Of a DNA stretch of 47,791 nt, positions 9,401 through 15,838 are shown in pieces (position 1 is the first letter of the stretch; every line of letters begins with the position of its first letter). The DNA is taken from positions 2,115 to 49,905 of the forward strand of contig NZ_LIQQ01000127.1 of NCBI RefSeq assembly GCF_001418565.1, written 5' to 3'. The notes beneath the pieces are model-generated. The model worked only from the letters and a program-made list of their open reading frames with translations, was not told the origin of the DNA and made no database searches. The translations under genes and the position numbers were made by a program. Source of the stretch: Streptomyces graminilatus (GTDB lineage: Bacteria; Actinomycetota; Actinomycetes; Streptomycetales; Streptomycetaceae).

Positions 9401-10140
9401 GGAAGTGGATCGGGCAGGTCGCTGCGGGGGCGGGTTCTCGTGATCAGGTGCGGTTCGCCGACCTGAACGGTGACGGTCGCGACGATTATCTTGTTGTCGG
9501 TGACGAGGGTCAGGTCAAGGCCTGGTTGAACACCGGTACCGGTGATGCCGTCGCCTGGGCTGCCCAGGGTGGGGTCGCTGCGGGGGCGGGTTCTCGTGAT
9601 CAGGTGCGGTTTGCCGATCTCAACGGTGACGGTCGCGACGATTACCTTGTTGTCGGTGACCAGGGTCAGGTCAAAGCCTGGTTCAACAGCGGCACCGGTG
9701 ACGCCGTCGCCTGGGCCGCCCAGGGCGAAATCACGGCAGGCGTCGGCGCAGCAGGGAACACGGTTGTCTTCGCCGACCTCAACGGCGACCGCAAGGACGA
9801 CTACCTGGTGCTCGGCGAGTACGGCCAGATCCGTGCCTGGGTCAACAATCTCGGCGGTGCGGGCAGCGCGTGGTTGTCCCGCGGCACAATCGCCTCGGGT
9901 GTCGGCTACTCACGCGACGAGGTCGAACTGGCCGAGATCAACGGTGACCGCCGCGCCGACTATGTCGTCCTTGACCAACAGGGCGGGGTCCGGGCCTGGT
10001 TCAACAACACGGCGGCGGGCAGTCCGGCGCCGGGCGATCCACCGGCGATGCCGGGCGACCCGAGCCCTCCTACACGTCCGGGCGACGACGGTTCCCTTCA
10101 GGGCACCGTGCTTCCGATCTGCGTCGCCAACCGGTGCTGA
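6442..10140 (+). CDS. Secreted multidomain protein: CdtB-like nuclease, SGNH hydrolase, FG-GAP repeats
   Basis: The protein has 1232 aa. Start is TTG 6442, just after GGAGGAAGACC. A signal peptide (RHR...RR basic region, hydrophobic core, AAAA cleavage near residue 42) indicates export. Residues 45-280 resemble CdtB, the DNase I-like subunit of cytolethal distending toxin: E87 in LQEAG, H180, D217/N219 in ADFN, D248 in LDYA, and D270-H271 are all present. Residues 285-430 contain paired Cys and a QTWFF motif, perhaps a degenerate beta-trefoil lectin. Residues 440-640 form an SGNH/GDSL hydrolase (GDSIT with S450, GTND with N530, D614 and H617). Residues 670-1190 are ten FG-GAP/VCBS repeats with calcium-loop motifs like DLNGDGRDDY. 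A Pro-rich tail ends in CVANRC. Codon use is less G/C-biased than in neighbours, consistent with transfer. Confidence 0.85.
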   Translation: MARHRWGLRRWVAAVCTVVVTATLIVAVDFAVGPGVTPAAAAPTDRLTGQWNMQGRNDGITGVPQSRWTAEVTNLLHGGIQVLALQEAGSNAPTGASYVPRVFPGGRVQMYTWNLGSRETRREDYNIFWGLTGQQRNGLAFVIRDLPENQVQNAVTLTVPGSIRPVLGVQLGNDWYFTAHAQSNGPNARNDAPDIIAVAEQFIAQRGLDEDYMVLADFNEEPGQMPAALHNHIIATDDPTHQNGRVLDYAYLNTGNNNTVQADRPGVGSDHYAVRYRINNACRPGAVAPRDAADKCDRPVPGERYRFYVRNVDNQVLSNAVGHEDPAPALRAPTGNDAEALRVLFSSTPGQYLLAFDDNWCIERGGVGRPVHTAPCDPASEDQTWFFSEGQIVSAGTAGSLQSAQSAGDRELYVLRWNFPWRFEPFGPSFPIRPRSLGTSDIRLLPLGDSITQGVGGSPGGTGYRARLWDLLSDNPGALDFVGSVKTGELPDTDHEGHPGWKISQINNLVRDCTIRRYRPNAVTLHIGTNDLRNDVDIAATAERLRTLINTILRLAPETTVLVATLVPSLSPDVNARIQQYNARVVSLVQGLQAAGGPVRLVDMSAVTTADLNDSLHPNNNGYRKMADAFSRALDSAVAEGLVQSPEPGDSGTCGDSSATPPPADTPSPPGWKWAGQVAAGAGPRDQVRFADLNGDGRDDYLVVGDQGQVKAWFNTGTGDAVAWAAQGEVAAGAGPRDQVRFADLNGDGRDDYLVVGDQGQVKAWFNTGTGDAVAWSAQGEVAAGIGASRDQVRFADIDLDGRADYLVVGDQGQVRAWTNNLGSAGRPWAGGGEIASGVGATRDQVRFADLNGDGRDDYLVVDDQAGIRGWLNAVGDGGRSWDYQGAVAGGVGASSTELALADLNGDGRADYLKVGAEGQVSMWLNYRYGRSDPWAWQGLIATAGAPRQQVRFADLNGDGRDDYLVVGDHGEVRAWLNIPDGGGVGWKWIGQVAAGAGSRDQVRFADLNGDGRDDYLVVGDEGQVKAWLNTGTGDAVAWAAQGGVAAGAGSRDQVRFADLNGDGRDDYLVVGDQGQVKAWFNSGTGDAVAWAAQGEITAGVGAAGNTVVFADLNGDRKDDYLVLGEYGQIRAWVNNLGGAGSAWLSRGTIASGVGYSRDEVELAEINGDRRADYVVLDQQGGVRAWFNNTAAGSPAPGDPPAMPGDPSPPTRPGDDGSLQGTVLPICVANRC
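8473..9729 (+). repeat. 156-bp tandem repeats encoding FG-GAP units
   Basis: The unit starting GTCGCCGCGGGGGCGGGTCC at 8473 recurs at 8629, identical for about 150 bases, and in a diverged form at 8785. A second near-identical pair starts at 9418 and 9574. The 156-bp period encodes 52 residues. Identity at silent positions points to recent duplication or gene conversion. Confidence 0.85.
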
Positions 10141-10309
10141 TGACGCTCTCACCTTGTCCCTGTTGGCCGGGCTCACATGACAATGCGCCGGACGTAAGCT
10201 TGTCACCACCGGCGCCGCGGCACGCTGCGTCGTGGCCTCCCGCCTCGCAGCGGGGCTGGTCCCGCACGTCCGCTTCGTGGTCGTCGCCGATGGGCCGGTG
10301 CCCGGTGCA

Positions 10310-10575
10310 GCGCATCTGAGCCCGAATTCGGTGAGCACGTCGGCCCTGGTCCGGGCGATGAGTCGCTGAATGGTGCGAACCGGACTACCAGGCCAGGGGA
10401 GTCCGGGCCCGCAGCCGGGTCGGACACGGTGGAACGGACGGACAGCGGGGCGGTCTCCAGTGCCTGAACCTGCCAGCGCCGTGCTTCCAGGCCGTTACGA
10501 AGCGCCGCGATGTCGGTGGCGACATCGAGGTCGGCTGGCGCGGTTCACGAGGTGGTGCGCCCGCACGGTTTATCT
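10310..10575 (-). pseudogene. Possible decayed regulator fragment
   Basis: On the minus strand one frame reads ATDIAALRNGLEARRWQVQ followed by ALETAP, and a shifted frame continues with IQRLIARTRADVLTEFGLR. Together these resemble the middle of streptomycete TrmB/LuxR-type regulators, with at least one frameshift. The evidence is thin. Nothing recognisable was found in 10141-10309. Confidence 0.25.
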
Positions 10576-10578
10576 TGT

Positions 10579-10623
10579 CGCGATCCTGGAGCCGGTGAGC
10601 AAGGCATCCTGACCAGCGGTTTG
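10579..10623 (+). repeat. Right copy of the att-like repeat
   Basis: This is a second version of the methyltransferase 3' end, encoding VAILEPVSKAS and a stop where the intact gene has VAILEPVTKGS and a stop. Upstream of VAILEP the similarity stops. It bounds the island on the right. Confidence 0.55.
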
Positions 10624-10739
10624 GTGACATCTTGTGGGACGAGGGGGCACCTTGCTCACCAACGGCCGGGCACCGTCCGTACGCGATGCGAGCGACCGGA
10701 GTCGCACGCGTGCGAGACGGTGCAGGCCGTACAGGACCG

Positions 10740-10967
10740 GATCGGCTGGAGAAGCCTTCAAAGCCGACGCCGCTTCGTCGCCAACGCCTCCCAAGAACTC
10801 ACTTCGAGAGCCTCGGCGGTGTCCGTGAGGACCTGTTCACCGCCGATCGCGAAGCCGAACATCCGATCGAAGCGCTCCTGCTGCTCGCTCGCAGCCACCG
10901 CGGAGCGGACGAGACCGTGAGCGTGGATCTCGCGGAGACCGCGCGGCTCGGGACCTCCGAACGGTGA
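10740..10967 (+). pseudogene. Frameshifted sensor histidine kinase remnant
   Basis: Pieces of one histidine kinase core appear in order in different frames: DRLE near 10740, then AFKAD, then RRRFVANASQEL at 10765-10800, then EHPIEALLLLARSHRG up to 10967. The usual phospho-acceptor block NASHELRTPL has become NASQELTSRA, so the essential His is lost. There is no ATPase domain or sensor domain. It is a dead gene at the right edge of the island. Confidence 0.7.
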
Positions 10968-11056
10968 CGGCGTGAGCCGGCGTCGAGGGCGCCCTCGACC
11001 TCCCCCCGCGCATTCCCTGAGAGCCGTTCTCGGCGGACGGCGCCCGCAGCGGGCGT

Positions 11057-11395
11057 TCAGAGGTGGCCGTCCAGGAAGGCCCGTACCTGCGTGGTGGTCA
11101 TGGGACCGGTGCCGTGTGCCACCGCCGCTCCCTCCTTCAGCAGGACGTAGGACGGGGCTCCGGTGATCCCGTAGCGCTCGGTCGCGGCCGGACAGCGCGT
11201 GATGTCGGCGCGGACGGCTGTCAGACGGCCCGTGTAGTCGTCGGCGACGCCACCCACGACGAGGTCCATCACCCGGCAGGGCTCGACTGCCTTGGGCCAT
11301 GTCCCGGTGAAGTACGCGAGGACCGGAACTCCGCTCATCCCGAGGATGAAATCGAACTCCGCGTCCTCACGTGGCCGGTGAACCCGGTTCGCCAT
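11057..11395 (-). CDS. Thioredoxin-fold protein without a CxxC motif
   Basis: This 112-aa protein has thioredoxin-like order: a VPVLAYFTGTW strand, the active-site region, a central helix and the cis-proline loop GAPSYVLLKEG. The usual WCGPC is replaced by WPKAVEPC, leaving C40 there and another at C68, so ordinary dithiol exchange is unlikely. The ATG at 11395 has AGGAG five bases upstream; an upstream in-frame start at 11413 lacks such a site. It may act as a chaperone or a monothiol protein. No operon partner: the next gene on the strand lies about 180 bases upstream. Confidence 0.8.
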   Translation of the reverse strand: MANRVHRPREDAEFDFILGMSGVPVLAYFTGTWPKAVEPCRVMDLVVGGVADDYTGRLTAVRADITRCPAATERYGITGAPSYVLLKEGAAVAHGTGPMTTTQVRAFLDGHL

Positions 11396-11577
11396 GGAAG
11401 CTCCTGACCTCACGTTCCGTCATTTCCTCCCCATCATCCCCCGCCCCTGTCCTCGCCTCTGCCCCTGGCGACCCGGCCCGTCCGCCCCGCCGCGCGCCCG
11501 TGGACCGGCTCGTGCCAGGGCGGCGCCGTCCACGAGGACATGAGGGCCGACGCGGTCGTGGACGGCCGGCGTACGCG

Positions 11578-12720
11578 TCAGCCGGCCGTCCGAAGGCCGA
11601 CCGCCAGCGTCAGTTCAAGGACCCGCTGTGGCGATGCGAGATCCGGGAACAGCTCCCGTAGCTGCGACATCCGGTACCGGACCGTCTGAGGATGGACGAA
11701 CAGCGCCGCCGCCACCTCGTCCCGTCTGCCCTGGTGCAGCAGCCACTCCCGCAGCGTCTCCTCCAGCCGCTGTGCGGTCGCGACAGGCAGGATCCGCAAC
11801 GGTGCGAGGGCTCGGGCGCGCAGGTCCGCGAACGCGTCCGCGTCGGCGCTCAGCACCAGCTCGGGCAGGTGGTCCTCGGTGTCGCGGATGTCGGAGGAGA
11901 GGGAGCGCGCGCGTACGGCTCGTGCGTACGAGGCGGACGCGCGGGTCCATGGGCGGGCCGGGCCGACCACGGCGGTGCGGTCGGTGAGCTGCCGCAGGAG
12001 ATGTGACCGGTCGGCATCGGGGACGAGCAGCACACCGGTGGCGTCCGGCAGATCGTCGAGGACGAGGGTGCTCGGGTCGAGCACGCGGTAGGCGGGCCTG
12101 GCCTGGGCGGCGGGCAGCAGGACCGCGGTCAGTGAAACCGGAGGCTGCCACCCGGCCCGTTGAGCGGAGGCCAGCAGCACGTCCGGGCTCGCGTCGGCGA
12201 GGAGGTCGCGGGCCAGGTGCTCCAGGTGGCGCTCGTGGGCCCTGCCCAGGGCGGCCAGTTCGTCGGCGTGGCCCGCGGCGCTCGCGGCGGAGAGCTCGTC
12301 GATGTAGGCGAAGGTCAGTTCGGCGAACTTGGCGACCTCCGCGGCGGGCAGACCCGCGGGTACGGCACCCGCCGCCAGGCATCGCCAGGCCACGCGGGCG
12401 CCGACGCGGTAGGCGCTGAGCAGGGCGTCCATCGAACGGCCGTCGCGCACCTCGCCGCGGCCCAGCTCGTAGGCCGCGTCACCGGCGTCGCCGCCTGTGG
12501 CGTTCCCGCTCGCGAGGTCCAGGTAGTGCCCCAGGGCGGTGCGGACGGCTCGGCGGATGGTGCCGCCCATGGGGCCCGAAAGGGCGTTGGCGTAGGAGGG
12601 GACCTCGTCGATGATCGCCTGGACGACCTCGTCGGCGGTGGTCTTCAGTGCGGCCCGAAGCGCGGTGACCGTCGTCTCATCCATGGCCAGTTCACTGACC
12701 CTCCGGATTGCATGGCTCAT
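11578..12720 (-). CDS. PucR/CdaR-type transcriptional regulator
   Basis: This 380-aa protein has a long helical N-terminal region, a GGDEF-like central region of the CdaR type, and a C-terminal PucR helix-turn-helix (residues 320-375, with DEVAAALFVHPQTVRYRM). Such proteins sense small molecules and often control the adjacent divergent operon, here the ferredoxin reductase and desaturase genes. The ATG at 12720 is preceded by AGGGAA with seven bases of spacing and is preferred to an upstream in-frame ATG at 12741. The 87-bp divergent intergenic region contains an inverted repeat (12761-12776) that could be its operator. Confidence 0.85.
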   Translation of the reverse strand: MSHAIRRVSELAMDETTVTALRAALKTTADEVVQAIIDEVPSYANALSGPMGGTIRRAVRTALGHYLDLASGNATGGDAGDAAYELGRGEVRDGRSMDALLSAYRVGARVAWRCLAAGAVPAGLPAAEVAKFAELTFAYIDELSAASAAGHADELAALGRAHERHLEHLARDLLADASPDVLLASAQRAGWQPPVSLTAVLLPAAQARPAYRVLDPSTLVLDDLPDATGVLLVPDADRSHLLRQLTDRTAVVGPARPWTRASASYARAVRARSLSSDIRDTEDHLPELVLSADADAFADLRARALAPLRILPVATAQRLEETLREWLLHQGRRDEVAAALFVHPQTVRYRMSQLRELFPDLASPQRVLELTLAVGLRTAG

Positions 12721-12760
12721 GTTTTTGTTCCCTGTGAACAATTCGGCCGACCAGATTTAC

Positions 12761-12776
12761 GTCCTGTGGTCAGGAC
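12761..12776. promoter_or_regulatory. Candidate operator between regulator and reductase genes
   Basis: A perfect inverted repeat, GTCCTG-TGGT-CAGGAC, sits mid-way in the 87-bp divergent intergenic region. It is flanked on both sides by TTTAC direct repeats. It is a likely binding site of the divergent PucR-type regulator. Confidence 0.5.
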
Positions 12777-12807
12777 TTTACGCCTCGCGGCACAGCAGGC
12801 TGGAGTC

Positions 12808-13866
12808 ATGACGAGTACAGCCCTCCGCAGCAGGGCGTGGAAACTGCTGGAGATGGTCACGACGCCGCTGCTGCCGTCCGACTACCTCGACCTGGTCAGC
12901 CCACTGCGTGCGGGCGCCGACCTGCGTGGGCGCATCGAGGCCGTGCACCCCGAGACGGGCGACGCCGCGACCATCGTGATCAGACCGGGGCGGGGCTGGC
13001 GCGGCCACACGGCCGGTCAGTACGTGCGGATCGGGGTCGACGTCGACGGGGTGCGCCTGTGGCGTGCCTACTCCGTCACCTCGCCGACAAACAGCCAGGA
13101 CGGCCGCGTCACGATCACCGTGAAGGCGATCCCGGACGGCAAGGTCAGCAACCACCTGGTCCGCAGAGCGCAACCGGGCACGCTGATCCACCTCGACCAG
13201 GCGACCGGTGACTTCGTGCTGCCGCGGGCCAAGCCCGCCAAGGTGCTCTACCTGACGGCCGGCAGCGGCATCACGCCCGTGATGGGCATGCTGCGCGACA
13301 CCGAGTTCGACGACGCCGTCATGGTCCACTGCGCGCCACAGCCGCAGGACGTGATCTTCCGCGACGAACTCCACGACCTGGTCGCGGACAACAAGCTGCG
13401 GCTCACCGAGGTGCACACCGACACGGACGGCAAGCTCGACATCGCCCGTCTCGACGAACTGGTGCCCGACTGGGCCGAGCGCGAGACCTGGGCCTGCGGG
13501 CCCGCGGGCCTGCTCGACGCCGCCGAAGAGCACTGGACCGAGCACGGCGTACAAGAGCGCCTGCACATCGAACGCTTCCGCCCCAGCATCGTCGTCGCCG
13601 GTGACGGCGGCGGCGAGGTCACATTCAGCACCACCGGCAAGACCGTCGAGGCGGACGGCGCCACGCCGTTGCTGGACATCGGCGAGGAAGCCGGCGTGCT
13701 CATGCCCTCCGGGTGCCGTATGGGCATCTGCTTCGGCTGCGTCACACCGCTCAAGGCGGGCGCCGTCCGCGACCTGCGCACCGGCGAGATCACCGAGGCC
13801 GAGCCGGGCGTCCTCATCCAGACCTGCGTGTCCGCCGCGGCGGGCCCCTGCGACATCGAACGGTAG
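12808..13866 (+). CDS. Ferredoxin reductase with C-terminal [2Fe-2S] domain
   Basis: This 352-aa protein has an FAD domain with R86-A-Y-S, an NAD(P) domain (LTAGSGITPVMG) and a C-terminal plant-type [2Fe-2S] ferredoxin domain with C303, C308, C311 and C340. It resembles mycobacterial Rv3230c, which feeds electrons to the acyl-CoA desaturase DesA3. The desaturase gene starts 7 bases downstream, so this is very probably its dedicated electron donor. The ATG at 12808 has GGAG only two bases away, which is short. The in-frame region upstream lies antisense to the regulator gene and is not a plausible N-terminus. Confidence 0.9.
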   Translation: MTSTALRSRAWKLLEMVTTPLLPSDYLDLVSPLRAGADLRGRIEAVHPETGDAATIVIRPGRGWRGHTAGQYVRIGVDVDGVRLWRAYSVTSPTNSQDGRVTITVKAIPDGKVSNHLVRRAQPGTLIHLDQATGDFVLPRAKPAKVLYLTAGSGITPVMGMLRDTEFDDAVMVHCAPQPQDVIFRDELHDLVADNKLRLTEVHTDTDGKLDIARLDELVPDWAERETWACGPAGLLDAAEEHWTEHGVQERLHIERFRPSIVVAGDGGGEVTFSTTGKTVEADGATPLLDIGEEAGVLMPSGCRMGICFGCVTPLKAGAVRDLRTGEITEAEPGVLIQTCVSAAAGPCDIER

Positions 13867-13873
13867 GAGCACC

Positions 13874-14992
13874 GTGACCGCCATCGACCCCACCGCCCAC
13901 CTGACCACGGCGCAGATCGAGGAACTCGGCCGCGAGCTGGACGCGATCCGCGACGAGGTCATCGCCGACCGCGGCGAGAAGGACGCCGCCTACATCCGCA
14001 GGGTCATCTCGGCACAGCGCAAGCTGGAGCTGGTCAGCAGGGGCGTACTGCTGTTCTCGATCTTCCCGCCCGCGTGGCTGATCGGCACCGCCGGTCTGTC
14101 CGTGGCGAAGATCATGGACAACATGGAGATCGGCCACAACGTCCTGCACGGCCAGTGGGACTGGATGCGGGACCCGAAGATCCACTCCACCACCTGGGAG
14201 TGGGATCACGTCTCGCCGTCCGATCAGTGGAAGCACTCGCACAACGAGCTGCACCACACGTACACCAACGTGATCGGCAAGGACAACGACCTCGGCTACG
14301 GCATCATGCGCGTCGACGAGGACCAGAAGTGGCACCCGTTCTACCTCGCCCAGCCGCTGTGGAACTTCATCAACGCCTGCTTCTTCGAGTACGGCATCGC
14401 GGCGTACGACCTGGAGCTCGGCAAGAACCTGCACAAGCGCCGCCGCAACAACCCTGAGTTCCGCGCGCGGGTCAGGGCCGTGGGCCGCAAGATCCGCAAG
14501 CAGGTGCTCAAGGACTACGTGATCCACCCGCTGCTGTCGGGCCCGTCGTTCCTCCCCACGCTCGCCGCCACGTTCACCGCGAACCTGGTCCGCAACATCT
14601 GGTCCCACTCGGTGATCATGTGCGGGCACTTCCCCGAGGGCGTGCAGGTCTTCGAGCGCCGGTCGATCAAGGGCGAGACGCGCGGCCAGTGGTACCTGCG
14701 CCAGATGATGGGCTCCGCGAACATCAGCGGCAGCAAGGCCATGCACTTCATGACTGGCAACCTGTCGCACCAGATCGAGCACCACCTCTTCCCGGACCTG
14801 CCGAGCAACCGGTACGCCGAGGTCGCGGTGAAGGTGCGCGCGCTGTTCGAGAAGTACGAGCTGGAGTACGTCAGCGGGCCGCTGCCCAAGCAGGTGTTCT
14901 CCGCGTGGCACAAGGTCTTCCGCCTCTCGCTGCCGAACAAGAAGTCCAAGGTCGAGACGCCGGACCGCGAGCCGGAGCTCCTCGCGGCCTGA
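13874..14992 (+). CDS. Membrane fatty-acid/acyl-CoA desaturase
   Basis: This 372-aa di-iron desaturase has three histidine boxes: HNVLH (H88, H92), HSHNELHH (H121-H128) and HQIEHH (H299-H304). Hydrophobic segments precede and separate them. It introduces a double bond into an acyl chain at the membrane using O2 and electrons from the reductase encoded just upstream. The GTG at 13874 follows AGGAG with four bases of spacing, so the start is secure. The pair is co-transcribed and probably controlled by the divergent PucR-type regulator, perhaps for membrane fluidity or fatty-acid-derived signals. Confidence 0.92.
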   Translation: MTAIDPTAHLTTAQIEELGRELDAIRDEVIADRGEKDAAYIRRVISAQRKLELVSRGVLLFSIFPPAWLIGTAGLSVAKIMDNMEIGHNVLHGQWDWMRDPKIHSTTWEWDHVSPSDQWKHSHNELHHTYTNVIGKDNDLGYGIMRVDEDQKWHPFYLAQPLWNFINACFFEYGIAAYDLELGKNLHKRRRNNPEFRARVRAVGRKIRKQVLKDYVIHPLLSGPSFLPTLAATFTANLVRNIWSHSVIMCGHFPEGVQVFERRSIKGETRGQWYLRQMMGSANISGSKAMHFMTGNLSHQIEHHLFPDLPSNRYAEVAVKVRALFEKYELEYVSGPLPKQVFSAWHKVFRLSLPNKKSKVETPDREPELLAA

Positions 14993-15027
14993 TTCCCGGT
15001 TCCTCCGACGCGTCAGGCGGAGTGCGT

Positions 15028-15065
15028 CGCGGTCCGCCTCCGGACGCCCCGGGGCGCGGACCGCG
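15028..15065. terminator. Stem-loop after the desaturase gene
   Basis: CGCGGTCCG at 15028-15036 pairs perfectly with 15057-15065 around a 20-base G/C-rich loop. It separates the desaturase operon from the hydrogenase promoter. There is no T tract, as is usual in this group. Confidence 0.5.
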
Positions 15066-15086
15066 TGTGACTTCTCCCACCTGCTC

Positions 15087-15123
15087 TTGCCGGAGCGGGG
15101 ATCGCTTACCTACGTTCGGGCAC
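15087..15123 (+). promoter_or_regulatory. Promoter of the hydrogenase cluster (leaderless first gene)
   Basis: TTGCCG (15087-15092), an 18-base spacer and TACGTT (15111-15116) form a good vegetative-type promoter. The ATG at 15124 lies 7 bases after the -10 box and no ribosome-binding sequence precedes it, so transcription should start at or next to the start codon. Confidence 0.65.
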
Positions 15124-15438
15124 ATGTCCTCCCAAGACCGTGCCCTTCCTGGCGAACCGGACGAACCCGCCGCGGCGAGCATCCCCGCGGCGGACCGGCC
15201 CGGCGCCCTCCCCACGGTCGACTTCGCCGTGGACCTGAGCTCGCACGAGCTGCTTCGGCGCGCCCATGTCCTGGACGCCCTCGGCTCCGACTGGGACCCC
15301 GTCGCCGTACTCCGCGGCGAGGAAGCGGCGTACGAACTGCTGTACTCCGGCCTCAGCGCGGAGCAGCAGCGGGTGTACGACGAGCTGGTCCTCGCCGGTG
15401 TGCTTCCACGGAGAGGGGACGGCCATGCTGCCGCTTGA
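15124..15438 (+). CDS. DUF6400-like protein, first gene of the hydrogenase cluster
   Basis: This 104-aa soluble protein has an unordered Pro/Ala-rich N-terminus (residues 1-38) and a compact acidic helical region: SSHELLRRAHVLDALG, DWDPVAVLRGEEAAYELLYS and QQRVYDELVLAGVLP. I recognise it as the small family I know as DUF6400, seen beside actinobacterial hydrogenase genes; its function is unknown. Its last 14 bases overlap the next gene, so the two should be made together. The ATG is placed by the promoter 7 bases upstream. Being first in the operon it may be a regulator or an early assembly factor, which is a guess. Confidence 0.8.
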   Translation: MSSQDRALPGEPDEPAAASIPAADRPGALPTVDFAVDLSSHELLRRAHVLDALGSDWDPVAVLRGEEAAYELLYSGLSAEQQRVYDELVLAGVLPRRGDGHAAA

Positions 15439-15682
15439 CCCGCAGGCCGACATCGGGCGTCGCGCCTGGGTGGCCTGCCCGAACTGTGACGACCGTCGCG
15501 GATGCGGCACCTGCGAGCAGGGGCGCACCTGCTCCGAGCACTGGCGCTACCTGCTCTCCAACGTCGGCAGCCTGCTCCACCTGCAGTGCCGGTCCTGCAC
15601 CCACATCTGGACGCACGAGACCCATTTCGGTGCCACCCGCTCCCCGTGGGAGCGCGTCACCAGCGGCCTGCGACGACAGTGA
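15425..15682 (+). CDS. Cysteine-rich zinc-ribbon-like protein in the hydrogenase cluster
   Basis: This 85-aa protein carries Cys in CPNCDDRRGCGTC, then QGRTC, and later CRSC, i.e. two CxxC knuckles about 50 residues apart plus three further Cys. It also has His/Trp-rich segments (EHWRYLL, HIWTHETHF). This fits a metal-binding zinc ribbon or small iron-sulfur protein. It overlaps the preceding gene by 14 bases, with GAGAGGGG about six bases before its ATG. No function is known to me; the position suggests a role in hydrogenase assembly or electron transfer. Confidence 0.8.
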   Translation: MLPLDPQADIGRRAWVACPNCDDRRGCGTCEQGRTCSEHWRYLLSNVGSLLHLQCRSCTHIWTHETHFGATRSPWERVTSGLRRQ

Positions 15683-15838
15683 TCGTCCACAGCCGCTGAC
15701 CCGGTGAGGCCGGACGGCGGATCGGTGCCCGCTTTCGGATGACCTCACCGTCTGCCGCCGGGAACGGCGGGCCGCCCTGGCCGAGGATCTCGGTCGGCGG
15801 CCATCCCTGCCTGCCGTTCCGTCCGCCCGGAGGCAGCC

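Noticed and set aside
8473..9729. Regular repeats considered as a CRISPR array
   Set aside because: The 156-bp period stays in frame and encodes FG-GAP motifs; there are no short palindromic repeats with unique spacers and no cas genes.
12160..12807. In-frame extension upstream of the ferredoxin reductase
   Set aside because: It lies antisense to the PucR-type regulator and has shadow composition; ATG 12808 fits the domain start.
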